Shown one piece after another: positions 35,069 to 44,560 of a DNA stretch of 64,000 nt. The stretch's first letter is position 1; every line of letters begins with the position of its first letter. This stretch comes from Streptomyces lavendulae subsp. lavendulae (lineage in GTDB: Bacteria; Actinomycetota; Actinomycetes; Streptomycetales; Streptomycetaceae), in the NCBI RefSeq assembly GCF_002803845.1, contig NZ_CP024985.1, forward strand, positions 5,084,001 to 5,148,000. The letters run 5' to 3'. The notes under the pieces were generated by a model that did not search any database, was not told the DNA's origin, and saw nothing but the letters and a program-made list of their open reading frames with translations. Position numbers and translations under genes: made by a program.

Positions 35069-36562
35069 ATGCCGACTGCCACCCAGACCACCACCGCGGC
35101 CGCGTCCGCCCCCGCCCGCGCGGGTGCGCGGCGGCCGACCGGGCCCGACTGGCTGTGGGCGGCGCTGCTGACCCTCGCGGTCACCGCCTTCCGGGGCGGC
35201 ACCCCGCAGCTCTGGCGCGACGAGCTGGCCAGCTGGAACGCGGCCTCCCGGTCCACCGGCGAGCTGCTCGCGATGCTGGGTCACGTCGACGCCGTCTCCG
35301 GCCTCTACTACCTGCTGCTGCACGGCTGGGTCTCGGTGTTCGGGGACTCCGCGGCGATGCTCCGGCTGCCCTCGGCCCTGGCGATGGCCGGCTCCGCCGC
35401 CCTGGTGGTGCTGACCGCGCGGGCCCTGTTCGACCGTCGCACGGCCGTCTTCGCCGGGCTGCTGTTCGCGCTGCTGCCCGTCGTCACCCGGTACGGCACC
35501 GAGGCCCGTTCGTACGCCTTCGTCGTCCTGGCGGTCTGCGCCGCGACCTGGCTGCTGCTGCGGGCGCTGGAGCGGCCGCGCCCGGGGCGCTGGGCCGGGT
35601 ACGCGGTGGCGGTCGCGGCGGCCGGGCTGCTGCACATGGTGGCCCTGCTGTTCCTGCTGCCGCACGCCATGGTCGTGGCGCTGCGCTGGTGGCGGGACCG
35701 GCGCGGGCGCACCCTGCTCTCCTTCGTCCTGGCGGCCGCCGCCGGGCTGCTGCCGGTGATCCCGCTGGTGCTGCTGGGGCGTCAGCAGGTCGGCCGGCAG
35801 ATCAGCTGGATCAAGACCCCGCGGCTGCGGGACATCGCGGGTCTGTGGGACAACCTCTTCGCCTCCCCGCTCGTTGCGCTCGCCGTCGCCGCGCTGGCGC
35901 TGCTGCCGCTGGCCTGGAGCCGGGGCCGGCGTCCCGCCGTGGAGCTGATGCTGCTGGGCGCGGTGCCGATCCTTGCCGTCTACGTGGTCTCGCAGGGCTC
36001 CACCTCGTACTTCATCGACCGCTACGTCCTGTTCACCGTGCCCGCGTGGGCGGTGCTGGCGGCCGCCGGACTGGCCGCCCTGAAGCCCCGCGCGGCCGGG
36101 GCGGCGGGGCTGGCCGCGCTGGTCCTGCTCGGCGTGCCCGACCAGCGGCACCTGCGGACCGAGCAGGCCAAGGAGACCTCCGACGGCCGGGCTGCGGCGC
36201 GGGTCATCGCGCAGGGCTACCGGCCCGGCGACGGCTTCGTGCCCGTCCGCGGCGCCGACCGGGTGTACATGGTCGACTTCCAGATCGCGTACTACCTGCC
36301 CGGCCGGGTCCACCTCCACGACGTCTTCGCGGCCCGTTCGGCGCTGGACGCCGACGACCTCTTCCCGCAGGAGTGCGAGCGGCCCGAGCAGTGCCTCGGC
36401 GACACCCGGCGGATCTGGCTGGTCACCCGTGGCACCGGAAAGGCCGACCCGTACAGCCGGCTGCCGGCCGAGCAGGTGCGGGCGCTGAAGGGCCACTACC
36501 GGGTCGCCTCGACCACCGAGGTGCGCGGACTGCACGTCTCCCTGCTGGAGCGGACCGGCTGA
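35069..36562 (+). CDS. GT39/GT-C family membrane glycosyltransferase
   Basis: 497 residues with about 10-11 membrane helices. The first loop after helix 1 has LWRDELASWNAASRS, the acidic motif of GT-C enzymes that use lipid-linked sugars; TRYGTEARSYAF is the usual second loop block. After about residue 365 there is a soluble extracytoplasmic tail (KETSDGRAAARVIAQGYRPGDGF ...). It probably moves mannose or another sugar from polyprenol phosphate to a wall or protein acceptor. GCGGAG is eight bases upstream of the ATG; a frame far upstream is open but belongs to antisense of other genes. Confidence 0.85.
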   Translation: MPTATQTTTAAASAPARAGARRPTGPDWLWAALLTLAVTAFRGGTPQLWRDELASWNAASRSTGELLAMLGHVDAVSGLYYLLLHGWVSVFGDSAAMLRLPSALAMAGSAALVVLTARALFDRRTAVFAGLLFALLPVVTRYGTEARSYAFVVLAVCAATWLLLRALERPRPGRWAGYAVAVAAAGLLHMVALLFLLPHAMVVALRWWRDRRGRTLLSFVLAAAAGLLPVIPLVLLGRQQVGRQISWIKTPRLRDIAGLWDNLFASPLVALAVAALALLPLAWSRGRRPAVELMLLGAVPILAVYVVSQGSTSYFIDRYVLFTVPAWAVLAAAGLAALKPRAAGAAGLAALVLLGVPDQRHLRTEQAKETSDGRAAARVIAQGYRPGDGFVPVRGADRVYMVDFQIAYYLPGRVHLHDVFAARSALDADDLFPQECERPEQCLGDTRRIWLVTRGTGKADPYSRLPAEQVRALKGHYRVASTTEVRGLHVSLLERTG

Positions 36563-36574
36563 GCCCGCCGGGGT

Positions 36575-38071
36575 TCAGCTCCCGCAGACCACCTGGTCGC
36601 CGGTGACCACCCCGAACTCGCCCTGGTACGGGTCCTCGGCCCGCACCGGCACGACCTTCTTGAAGTCCGCGCCCGCGATCACCAGCACCGTGCGGCCCTG
36701 TCCGGCGACCGCGCGCAGCTCGCTGCCGGGCAGCGCCGTGGACACCGTCCGCGCCGAGCGGTCCCAGCGGGGGTCGTACACGATCACCGTGCGCCGGACC
36801 TCGCGGCTGGCGCCGGTCGCCGGGGCCTGGGTGGTGTCGAAGCCGGTGGCGCGCAGGGCGGCGTCCACCCGCCCGCCGAGTCCGTCGATCCGGGTCCCGT
36901 TCTCCACCTGGACGCGGATCTGCTTCGGCGGCACGTCGACCGGGACCGGCGCGGGCCCGTGCGGGGCCTGTCCGGGGCGGGCGGGGGCCAGGGGCTGGTC
37001 CTGGCGCAGCGCCTCGAAGAGCTTGGCGGCCTTCGGCTCGTCCCATTTGACGGTCGAGCCGATTCCCTTGACCTGGAACGAGGGGTCACCGACCGGTACC
37101 GAGGCGAACTCCGACGAGGAGGGGGTGAAGCCCCGCATGGCCTGTCCGAGCGCCAGCATCTGCTCCGACCCGAAGCCCCGGTCGGCGCGCACCGACCCCA
37201 GCAGGGTGGAGCTGACCTCCTTGAACTTCACCGGGTTCAGCAGGACGCCGCCCCCGGTGGCCTGCTTGATCAGGGCGGCGATGAACCGCTGCTGACGCTG
37301 CATCCGGCCCAGGTCGGAGGCCCCGTCCACGTGGCGCGAGCGCACGTACTGCAGGGCCTGGCCGCCGGTGAGGCGGTGGGTGCCGGGGAGCAGGTCGAGG
37401 CCGGTGTAGGTGTCGTGCATGGCCTTGGCCGTGCAGATCTCGACCCCGCCCATCGCGTCGACGGTCTTCATGAAGCTGGTGAAGTCGACCTCCAGGTAGT
37501 GGTCGATCTTCACGCGGGTCATGTTCTCGACGGTCCGTACGGTCAGGTTGGGGCCGCCCTCGGCGTAGGCGGCGTTCAGCTTCACCGGGTGGGCCTTGTG
37601 CGCCGTGCCGGTGACCAGGTCCTGGTGCGCGGGGACCTCGGCGTAGCTGTCCCGGGGCAGGCTGATGACGCTGGCCCGTTCCCGGTCGGCGGACAGGTGG
37701 ACGAGCATCACGGTGTCGGTGCAGTGGCAGGGCGCGCCGCCGAGCCGGTACTCGCGCTTCTCCTCCGGGGTGATCTTCTCGCGGCCGTCGGTGCCGACCA
37801 GCAGGAAATTCACCCCGTGGCCGGCCTGCGGGCGGTTCTTCATGTCCTTGAACGGATCGACCCGTTCGATGCCGGTGTCCAGGCCGGTCATCACCGCGTG
37901 CCCGACCGCCCCGGAGCCCAGCACCACCAGCGAGAGCACGGCCGCGATCCGCACCCCCCAGCGCGGGCGGTCGTCCCGGCGCCCGGGCCGGGGGCCGCCG
38001 CCGCGCGCGGACCGCGGCGGGGGCGGCTGGGAGCCGGGGGCGCGTCGGGTGGGACGGTGCGGCTGGGGCAC
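36575..38071 (-). CDS. LCP family glycopolymer transferase with LytR_C domain (2 of 5)
   Basis: 498 residues: short basic Pro-rich head, membrane helix (about 40-60), LCP domain (LLVGTDGREKITPEE, CTDTVMLVHLS, ISLPRDSYAEVP, KLNAAYAEGGPNL, DHYLEVDF, YVRSRHVDGASDLGRMQRQQ) and a C-terminal LytR_C domain (about 375-475, IRVQVENGTRIDGLGGRV). A CHC pair near 118-120 is unusual. I start at GTG 38071, where GGAGG is eight bases away; GTG 38080 overlaps that site. Convergent with the GT-C gene, 12 bp apart. Confidence 0.92.
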   Translation of the reverse strand: MPQPHRPTRRAPGSQPPPPRSARGGGPRPGRRDDRPRWGVRIAAVLSLVVLGSGAVGHAVMTGLDTGIERVDPFKDMKNRPQAGHGVNFLLVGTDGREKITPEEKREYRLGGAPCHCTDTVMLVHLSADRERASVISLPRDSYAEVPAHQDLVTGTAHKAHPVKLNAAYAEGGPNLTVRTVENMTRVKIDHYLEVDFTSFMKTVDAMGGVEICTAKAMHDTYTGLDLLPGTHRLTGGQALQYVRSRHVDGASDLGRMQRQQRFIAALIKQATGGGVLLNPVKFKEVSSTLLGSVRADRGFGSEQMLALGQAMRGFTPSSSEFASVPVGDPSFQVKGIGSTVKWDEPKAAKLFEALRQDQPLAPARPGQAPHGPAPVPVDVPPKQIRVQVENGTRIDGLGGRVDAALRATGFDTTQAPATGASREVRRTVIVYDPRWDRSARTVSTALPGSELRAVAGQGRTVLVIAGADFKKVVPVRAEDPYQGEFGVVTGDQVVCGS

Positions 38072-38237
38072 GGGGGACACCTCCGCGGGGGCGCTGCGGG
38101 CGGATCATGCTCATTCGTCTGATTCGTGTGAACAGTAGGCCCATACGATCAGCCTCTGTCCGTACCGCTCGTCCGCCGCGCACCCGTTTCCCCCGTACGC
38201 GGTAACGTGACACCGATACCCGACCGTGAAGGACCAC

Positions 38238-39263
38238 ATGCCCGCCCAGCAGCCCGCAGTTTCGGTGATCATGCCGGTGCTCAACGAGGAGCGCCACCTG
38301 CGTGACTCCGTCCGGCACATCCTCGGACAGGAGTACGCAGGCGAGATGGAGGTGGTGATCGCGCTCGGGCCGTCCACGGACCGCACCGACGAGATCGCCG
38401 CCGAACTCGTCCGGGAAGACCCGCGCGTCCACACCGTCCCGAACCCCACCGGCCGCACCCCCGCCGCCCTCAACGCCGCGATCAAGGCCTCGCGCCATCC
38501 GATCGTCGTGCGCGTCGACGGCCACGGCATGCTCTCCCCGAACTACATCGCCACCGCCGTCCGCCTCCTGGAGGAGACCGGCGCGCAGAACGTCGGCGGC
38601 ATCATGCACGCCGAGGGCGAGAACGCCTGGGAGGACGCCGTCGCCGCCGCGATGACCTCGAAGATCGGCGTCGGCAACGCGGCCTTCCACACCGGCGGCC
38701 AGGCCGGCCCGGCCGAGACCGTCTACCTCGGCGTCTTCCGCCGCGAAGCCCTCGAACAGCAGGGCGGGTACAACGAGGAGTTCATCCGCGCCCAGGACTG
38801 GGAGCTGAACTTCCGCATCCGCGAGGCCGGCGGCCTCATCTGGTTCTCGCCGGAGCTGAAGGTCCAGTACCGCCCGCGGCCCTCCGTACGGGCCCTGGCC
38901 AAGCAGTACAAGGACTACGGCCGCTGGCGGCACGTGGTGGCCCGCTACCACGCCGGCTCCATCAACCTGCGCTACCTGGCCCCGCCGACCGCCGTCTGCG
39001 CGATCGCGGCCGGGGTGGTCGCGGGCGTCGCCGTCAGCCCGTGGGCGTTCGCCGTCCCGGCCGGCTACCTCGCGGCGATCACCGCCGGGTCCGTCCCGGC
39101 GGGCAGGGGGCTGCCGCTGAAGGCCCGCGCGCAGATCCCCGTGGCCCTCGCCACGATGCACATGTGCTGGGGCTACGGCTTCCTCACCAGCCCGCGCTCG
39201 CTCGCCCGGAAGGTCATCGCCAGCCGCCGCCCGTCGGTGCGCCACGACCCGTCCCAGGTCTGA
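38238..39263 (+). CDS. GT2 glycosyltransferase with C-terminal membrane helices
   Basis: 341 residues. SVIMPVLNEERHLRDSV opens the GT-A domain; VRVDGHGML is the DxD-like metal site; GYNEEFIRAQDWELNFRIREAGG is the late ED/W block of processive-type GT2 enzymes; then about three hydrophobic helices (about 245-325). It is of the cellulose-synthase-like or succinoglycan type, acting at the inner face of the membrane. The GTG at 38226 is possible, but GAAGGA five bases before ATG 38238 supports the shorter form. Divergent from the LCP gene. Acceptor unknown. Confidence 0.85.
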   Translation: MPAQQPAVSVIMPVLNEERHLRDSVRHILGQEYAGEMEVVIALGPSTDRTDEIAAELVREDPRVHTVPNPTGRTPAALNAAIKASRHPIVVRVDGHGMLSPNYIATAVRLLEETGAQNVGGIMHAEGENAWEDAVAAAMTSKIGVGNAAFHTGGQAGPAETVYLGVFRREALEQQGGYNEEFIRAQDWELNFRIREAGGLIWFSPELKVQYRPRPSVRALAKQYKDYGRWRHVVARYHAGSINLRYLAPPTAVCAIAAGVVAGVAVSPWAFAVPAGYLAAITAGSVPAGRGLPLKARAQIPVALATMHMCWGYGFLTSPRSLARKVIASRRPSVRHDPSQV

Positions 39264-39274
39264 GACACCACGCG

Positions 39275-39318
39275 AAAAGGGGGTGACCCGGTCCGTACGG
39301 ACCGGGTCACCCCCTTTT
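39275..39318. terminator. 22-bp palindromic bidirectional terminator
   Basis: 39275-39296 pairs perfectly with 39297-39318, beginning AAAAGGGGGTGACC and ending in TTTT/TTTTT, giving U-tracts on both strands between the convergent GT2 and LCP genes. Confidence 0.88.
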
Positions 39319-39360
39319 TCGCTCGTTCACGCTCCGCGCGGCCGGCTCACCGGCCCCGCG

Positions 39361-41073
39361 TCACCAGCGGTACGGCTTGTAGACGTCCATGCAGGCACCG
39401 GTGTCGGAGCCGTTGATCGCGTCGGCCGTGTCCGGGATCGCACCGGCCGCCGGCGGGGTCTGCGCCGGGAAGGCGTTGCCCTCGCGCCAGTCCGCGCCCA
39501 CCACCAGGGTGATCTTCGAGACGTCGGCCGACTGCTGGACCGCCGTGTTCGGGATGCCCAGGGACGCCGCCACGCTCTGCGCCTCGTCGGCCAGGTCGGG
39601 CGTCGGGTAGCGCACCACGGTGGTCTTCTCCGGGGTCAGCGCGCTGTCCGCCCGGGCCCCGGTGAAGCCCTTGGAGACCAGCACCTCCGAGATCGCGTTC
39701 GCCCGGTGGGGCGCCAGCGGCTGTCCGGCCGCGGTGCCGTTGACCACGTTGACGGGGATCTTGTCCGGGGTGGTGGCCGGGGCCTTCGAGGGCTCCTGGC
39801 TCGGCTGGACCGGCTGCTGAGAGCCTTGCGGGGCCGGCTGCGAGGCGCCCGGCGCGGGCGCGGAGGCCGAGGGGCTCTGCGGGGTCTGCGGATCGCCGTT
39901 CTTGTCGAAGGCGACGTCCTTGCGGAGCATCGTCCACAGCTTGTCGGCGTCCGCCGGGTTCACGATGAGCCGGTCCACGTCCCGGGGGTCCTGGAAGGTC
40001 GGCATCGTCGTCATCGTGATGCGGTTGGTGGGGACGTCCTTGAGCTGCATGGCCAGGTTGTAGAGCTTCTTGACCGAGCCGATCTCCTCGGAGACCTCCA
40101 GGGCCTTGGTGCCCGCCTCCGCCAGGTCCGTGATCCGGCCGACGTCGGTGAAGGCGTTCTGGCTCTTGAGCTCGCGCATCATCGAGTTCATGTACATGTG
40201 CTGGGCCTGCGCCCGGCCCAGGTCGCTGCTGAACGCGTGCCGGGTGCGCAGCCACTGGAGGGCCTGCTCGCCCTTGACCCGGGTCGTGCCCTTCTGGAGC
40301 TTGAGGCCGGAGCCGCCGCCCGAGGTCGGCAGCGGCCTGTCCCAGACGTTGTCCTTGACGCAGACCGGGACGCCGCCGATCGCGTCGGCCATCTGCACCA
40401 CACCGGAGAAGTCGATCATCATCCAGTGGTCGATGTAGACGTTGGTCAGCCTCTCCCAGGTGGCCAGGGTGCAGCCGGGGCCGCCGCGGCCGAGCGACTC
40501 GTTGATCATCGCGTTGGTCTTCTTGAACTTCTCGCCGGTCTTGGGGTCCGTGCACTCGGGTATGTCGACCCGGGTGTCGCGCGGGATGCTCACCACCGAG
40601 GCGTTCTCCCGGTCGGCCGACACGTGCAGCAGCATCTGCACGTCCGCGAGCGGAGGGTTCCCCACGGTGTCGCTGCTGCCGCCGAGTTCCACGTTCTCCG
40701 GCTTGTTGCGGCTGTCGGAGCCGATCAGCAGGATGTTCAGCGGGCGCTGGCCCTTGGCGTTGGCGTGGGTCTTCTCCACGCCGCTCTCTCCGCTGAGGCG
40801 CTGCCCGCTGCGGATGTTGCCGTCGAGGTGACGGTAGTAGAGGTACCCGGCCGCCGACGTCCCCAGGATCAGGAACGCCAGTACGGACGCCACCCAGAAC
40901 AGCACCCGCCGGCGCTTGCGCCGCACGGGCGTTCCACCGCCGCCCGCGGGCCGGGCGCCGCCCTGGCCCGACCGCGGTGGAGGCACCGCGCCGGAAGCGC
41001 CCGTCCCCCCGCCGGATATGCCGTCGGTGGCCTGGTCGGGCGCCCCCTCCCCCCGCACGCTGCTGTGCCTCAC
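39361..41073 (-). CDS. LCP family glycopolymer transferase with LytR_C domain (3 of 5)
   Basis: 570 residues: Gly/Pro/Arg-rich head, membrane helix (about 56-78), LCP domain (LLIGSDSRNKPE, DVQMLLHVS, SIPRDTRVDIP, NAMINESLG, DHWMMIDF, LRTRHAFSSDLGRAQAQ), then a Pro/Gln/Ser-rich linker and LytR_C (about 445-535, IPVNVVNGTAAGQ), with an Asn/Gly tail ending GACMDVYKPYRW. GTG at 41073 has GAGGGGGG five bases upstream. It lies in a run of three LCP genes on the same strand (39.4-44.4 kb), each with its own gap, so separately expressed. Confidence 0.93.
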   Translation of the reverse strand: MRHSSVRGEGAPDQATDGISGGGTGASGAVPPPRSGQGGARPAGGGGTPVRRKRRRVLFWVASVLAFLILGTSAAGYLYYRHLDGNIRSGQRLSGESGVEKTHANAKGQRPLNILLIGSDSRNKPENVELGGSSDTVGNPPLADVQMLLHVSADRENASVVSIPRDTRVDIPECTDPKTGEKFKKTNAMINESLGRGGPGCTLATWERLTNVYIDHWMMIDFSGVVQMADAIGGVPVCVKDNVWDRPLPTSGGGSGLKLQKGTTRVKGEQALQWLRTRHAFSSDLGRAQAQHMYMNSMMRELKSQNAFTDVGRITDLAEAGTKALEVSEEIGSVKKLYNLAMQLKDVPTNRITMTTMPTFQDPRDVDRLIVNPADADKLWTMLRKDVAFDKNGDPQTPQSPSASAPAPGASQPAPQGSQQPVQPSQEPSKAPATTPDKIPVNVVNGTAAGQPLAPHRANAISEVLVSKGFTGARADSALTPEKTTVVRYPTPDLADEAQSVAASLGIPNTAVQQSADVSKITLVVGADWREGNAFPAQTPPAAGAIPDTADAINGSDTGACMDVYKPYRW

Positions 41074-41178
41074 GCGTACCCCCCTCAAGATCACTGATGT
41101 CGGTGTTGTGCCGGGCCTACCGGCTGCCGCCCGGTCGTGCGGCGGTGGGTGGGTGGCGGTGGCGTAACCGCACTCCCG

Positions 41179-42912
41179 TCACTTGGCGCAGACCGCCTTG
41201 TCCGCCTCGACCCGCTGCAGCCCCTCGGGGGCCTGCTGCGGGGCGGCCGGCGCACCGAGCGGCGTACCCGGCTCCTTGAAGTCGGAGCCGAGCGTCAGCT
41301 TCATCGGGGTCTTCGGCCCCGCGTCCACCGTGCCGACCTTCATGGCCGCGGCGGACAGCCCCATCATGTCCGCCAGCGCCCGTGCCTGGTCGGCCTGGTT
41401 GGGGGCGTACTCCAGCTGCGTGGCCGCGAGCCGCTCCGCGGCGTTGCCGTGGTTGCTCGCCTTGTAGACGCCCTTCGCGTTCTGCAGCCAGGTCAGCGTC
41501 GTGGACGCCGACCCCGGGGGGCCGCCGCCGTTGTACACGTCCACCCGCACGTCCCCGGCGGGCGCCCGGTTCCCCTGGAGCAGCGCGTCCTGCTTGGCGT
41601 CGGCGGCCTCCTTCGCGGCGTGCTCCTTCTTCTCCACCTCGGTGAGGGAGACGTCCTCGCGGATCATCTGGAGGAGGGGATCGGCCTGCGAGGAGTTGAC
41701 GACGACGGTCGCCTTCCGGTTCGACGGCTCGTTCGGATTGTCGACCACCGGCAGCGTCGTGAAGGTGACGTTCTTCAGGTTCATGTCCTTCAGCTCACCG
41801 GCGAGATCGGTGAGTTTGCCGATGGACCCCAGCCCCTGGTCCACGGTCAGCGACTTGGTGGCCGCCTCCGCGAGGGAGAAGAACTTCTTCGGACTGGTCA
41901 GCGTCTCCTTGGACTTCATCTCGCGCATCATCGAACTGAGGAACTGCTGCTGGGTCTTGATCCGGTCCAGATCGCTCTCGTTGCCGAAGGAGTGCCGGGT
42001 CCGTACGAAGGCCAGCGCCTCCTCGCCCTGCAGCCGGTGCTCGCCGGCCTTCAGGTTCAGCTTGGAATCACGGTCGTTGACGTCCTTGGCCAGGCACACC
42101 GGCACACCGCCGACCGCCGTGCTCAGGTTCTTGACCGCGTTGAAGTCGACCATCATGAAGTTGTCGACGTCGATCCCCGTGAGCTGCTTGACCGTGCGCA
42201 TCGTGCAGCCCGGGTCGCGGCCCTCCTGGCCCAGGCTGTTGTTGAAGCGGCTGCCCTTGGTGGCGGCGATCTGCTTCACCGAGCCGCCTGGCTGCTTCGT
42301 GGGGCAGACCGGGATGTCGGTGATCAGGTCGCGCGGGATCGACAGGGCGGTGGCGTTGCTGCGGTCCTTCGACACGTGGAAGAGGATCGTGGTGTCGGCG
42401 TGGCCGACGCTCTCGGCGTCCCCGTAGCCCTGGTTGCCCGCGCCGCTGCGCTTGTCGGTGCCGATCACCAGGATGTTGATCGGCTGGTCCTTCTTGAAGC
42501 TGCCGCCCGCACCGTTGGTGTCGATGACCTTCAGGTTGCCGTTGAGGTGCTGGTAGTACAGGTACGACCCCAGCCCGCCGCCGACCAGCAGGAACGCCAG
42601 GGTCCCGCCGGTGACGGCCAGTGCCTTGCGGCGCCGCCGGGACGCCCCGCCGCCGGCGGGCCCGCGGGGCCTGCCGCCGCGCCTGCCGCCGGGCGGGCCT
42701 TCGCCGCGCCGGGGTTTGGGGACCGCGGGGGAGGGGGCCGACGGCGCGGAAGGGGCCGAGGGGGTTCTGCGGGTCCGGCGGGGGGTGCTGACGGAGTGCT
42801 GCTGCGCTGGGGAATTGCCCAGTCGCAGTTCGTAGTTGCCAGTGCGGGGATTGAGGACCCACTGGTCTGCGGGGTCGATCTCGTCCGCCCGCCCACGGCT
42901 TTGCGCATCCAC
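41179..42912 (-). CDS. LCP family glycopolymer transferase with LytR_C domain (4 of 5)
   Basis: 577 residues. The start VDAQSRGRADEIDPADQWVL is a conserved opening in this subgroup; then an Arg/Gly/Pro-rich stretch and the membrane helix (about 98-119). LCP motifs: LVIGTDKRSG, HADTTILFHVS, SIPRDLITDIP, RFNNSLGQ, DNFMMVDF, VRTRHSFGNESDLDRIKTQQ. LytR_C follows at about 450-545 (VRVDVYNGGGPPG). A GTG ten codons upstream (42942) with GGAGG is the alternative start; I prefer 42912 by the family opening. A 222-bp gap precedes it. Confidence 0.92.
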   Translation of the reverse strand: MDAQSRGRADEIDPADQWVLNPRTGNYELRLGNSPAQQHSVSTPRRTRRTPSAPSAPSAPSPAVPKPRRGEGPPGGRRGGRPRGPAGGGASRRRRKALAVTGGTLAFLLVGGGLGSYLYYQHLNGNLKVIDTNGAGGSFKKDQPINILVIGTDKRSGAGNQGYGDAESVGHADTTILFHVSKDRSNATALSIPRDLITDIPVCPTKQPGGSVKQIAATKGSRFNNSLGQEGRDPGCTMRTVKQLTGIDVDNFMMVDFNAVKNLSTAVGGVPVCLAKDVNDRDSKLNLKAGEHRLQGEEALAFVRTRHSFGNESDLDRIKTQQQFLSSMMREMKSKETLTSPKKFFSLAEAATKSLTVDQGLGSIGKLTDLAGELKDMNLKNVTFTTLPVVDNPNEPSNRKATVVVNSSQADPLLQMIREDVSLTEVEKKEHAAKEAADAKQDALLQGNRAPAGDVRVDVYNGGGPPGSASTTLTWLQNAKGVYKASNHGNAAERLAATQLEYAPNQADQARALADMMGLSAAAMKVGTVDAGPKTPMKLTLGSDFKEPGTPLGAPAAPQQAPEGLQRVEADKAVCAK

Positions 42913-43134
42913 GGTTGCTCGAATCCTCCGTCGGTGCCTCACGACGCGCCTCCCCCCAGGCACGCGGTCAACGATCCGGCTGCTGGTGCACGGTGTCTTC
43001 GCTTCCGGTGCACCGGATCGCTCACCTTATCCGCCCAGGTCAGCTGCAAACCATGCCGGTGACGAAATCCACTCCCCCGATAACTGCCCAAAACGCCCAT
43101 CCAGTGCGGTTGGACCACCGGCTTTTGGATTGCT

Positions 43135-44415
43135 TTACCGGCACTCGGCCGTACCCGCCGTGGTTCCTGTGAAAGTCGGGTCCGGAAAGGGGGCGGACCC
43201 GGTTCCGCTTTCCGCCCGCACAGCGTCGCGGAACAGCTCGGCGGGGGAGAGCGGGACGGGCTCCGCGGCGGCCGCGGCCGAGGACGCGGAGGTCACCGCG
43301 GACACCGCCGTGGGGGCGGGCGCCGGCGTCGCCGTCGAGGTGGGCACGGGCGGGGTGACCGTCACGGGCCGGTCCAGCCGCAGCCGCTGGAACAGCTGCC
43401 CCGCGTCGGGCTCCAGCAGCTCGTCCCGGTTGGGGTTCGGCGCGTAGGGCCGCCGCGGCACCGTCAGGAACCTGACCTCGTCGGACGGTATGTCCCGCAC
43501 GCTCCGTACCAGTTCGTACAGCCCGCGCAGCGAGGCCAGCCCCGGGTCGGTGGTCAGCGCGGAGGTGGCCGCGTCCAGCAGCGGGTAGAGCCGCGCCGGG
43601 TTCAGCAGGACGCCGTTGCTCTGCACCTTCTTGACGAGCGAGCCGAGGAACTGCTGCTGGCGCTGGATCCGTTCGGTGTCGCTGCCGTTCCCCAGGCCGT
43701 ACCGGGCCCGCACGAAACCCAGCGCCTGCTCCCCCTGGAGGAGGTGGCGGCCCGCCGGGAGCCGCAGGTGCGCCTCGGCGTCGTCCACCGGCTGCGGCAG
43801 GCACACCTCCACCCCGCCGACGGCGTCGACCATCTGCTTGAAGCCGCCGAAGTCCAGCACCATGTGGTGGTCGATCCGCACCCCCGTGAGCCGCTCGACC
43901 GTACGGATCGTGCAGGCAGCCCCGCCCCACTGGAAGGCCCAGTTGAACTGGGCGAAGCGCTCGGCGGTACGGGTCCCGTCGGCGGCCCGGCAGGCGGGCA
44001 CCTCCGTCATCAGGTCCCGGGGTATCGAGACGGCCGTCACGCTCCCGCGGTCCGCCGCCAGGTGCAGCAGGATCGTCGTGTCGGAACGCTGCGTGCCGCC
44101 GTCCTGCCCGTAGCCCGCGTTCTCCCGGCCGGAGCGCGAGTCCGAGCCGATCAGCAGGATGTTCTGGGCGCCGTCCGCGAGGTGCACCGGGCGCTCGCGC
44201 TCGAAGCGGCGCAGTTCCGCCTCCGCGGAGGTGTCCGAGGTGATGTTCCCGTCGAGCTTCTCGTACAGCCACCAGCCGGTGGCCGCGCCCGCCAGGACCA
44301 GCAGGACGGCCCCGAGCCCGATCCAGCGCAGCAGGCGCCGGCGACGGCCGGCCGGAGGCCTCGGCCCGCCTCCGGCCGCCCCGGTACCGCCAGGTATGCC
44401 CGCGCTGTCCGTCAC
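43135..44415 (-). CDS. LCP family glycopolymer transferase (5 of 5)
   Basis: 426 residues: short head, helix at about 30-50, then the LCP domain (LLIGSDSRSGRE, RSDTTILLHLA, SIPRDLMTEVP, FAQFNWAFQWGG, DHHMVLDF, VRARYGLGNGSDTERIQRQQQ). It has no LytR_C; the last 80 residues are a Thr/Pro/Ala-rich tail ending in a short charged segment. It is closest to paralogue 4 in the NxxYGQDGG..SDTTIL block. GTG at 44415 with a weak upstream GGGGACGGAA. Confidence 0.92.
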   Translation of the reverse strand: MTDSAGIPGGTGAAGGGPRPPAGRRRRLLRWIGLGAVLLVLAGAATGWWLYEKLDGNITSDTSAEAELRRFERERPVHLADGAQNILLIGSDSRSGRENAGYGQDGGTQRSDTTILLHLAADRGSVTAVSIPRDLMTEVPACRAADGTRTAERFAQFNWAFQWGGAACTIRTVERLTGVRIDHHMVLDFGGFKQMVDAVGGVEVCLPQPVDDAEAHLRLPAGRHLLQGEQALGFVRARYGLGNGSDTERIQRQQQFLGSLVKKVQSNGVLLNPARLYPLLDAATSALTTDPGLASLRGLYELVRSVRDIPSDEVRFLTVPRRPYAPNPNRDELLEPDAGQLFQRLRLDRPVTVTPPVPTSTATPAPAPTAVSAVTSASSAAAAAEPVPLSPAELFRDAVRAESGTGSAPFPDPTFTGTTAGTAECR

Positions 44416-44560
44416 TCGCGTTCCGTCCCCTCGCCGAACCGGCCGCCAGCCGTACGGGTGAGTACGGCCTGGAGCCGATCCTGCCCCCCGGTGGCGCGGA
44501 CGGCCCGGGGGCACCGCCCTGTACAGGGCCATGCGGGTGACAGATCGCGCGAACTCGCCG

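Noticed and set aside
31520..36562. Very long open frame on the plus strand before the GT-C gene
   Set aside because: Only the last 498 codons (from 35069) have the right composition and a ribosome site; the rest is antisense to the acyltransferase and LCP genes and is open only because of GC bias.
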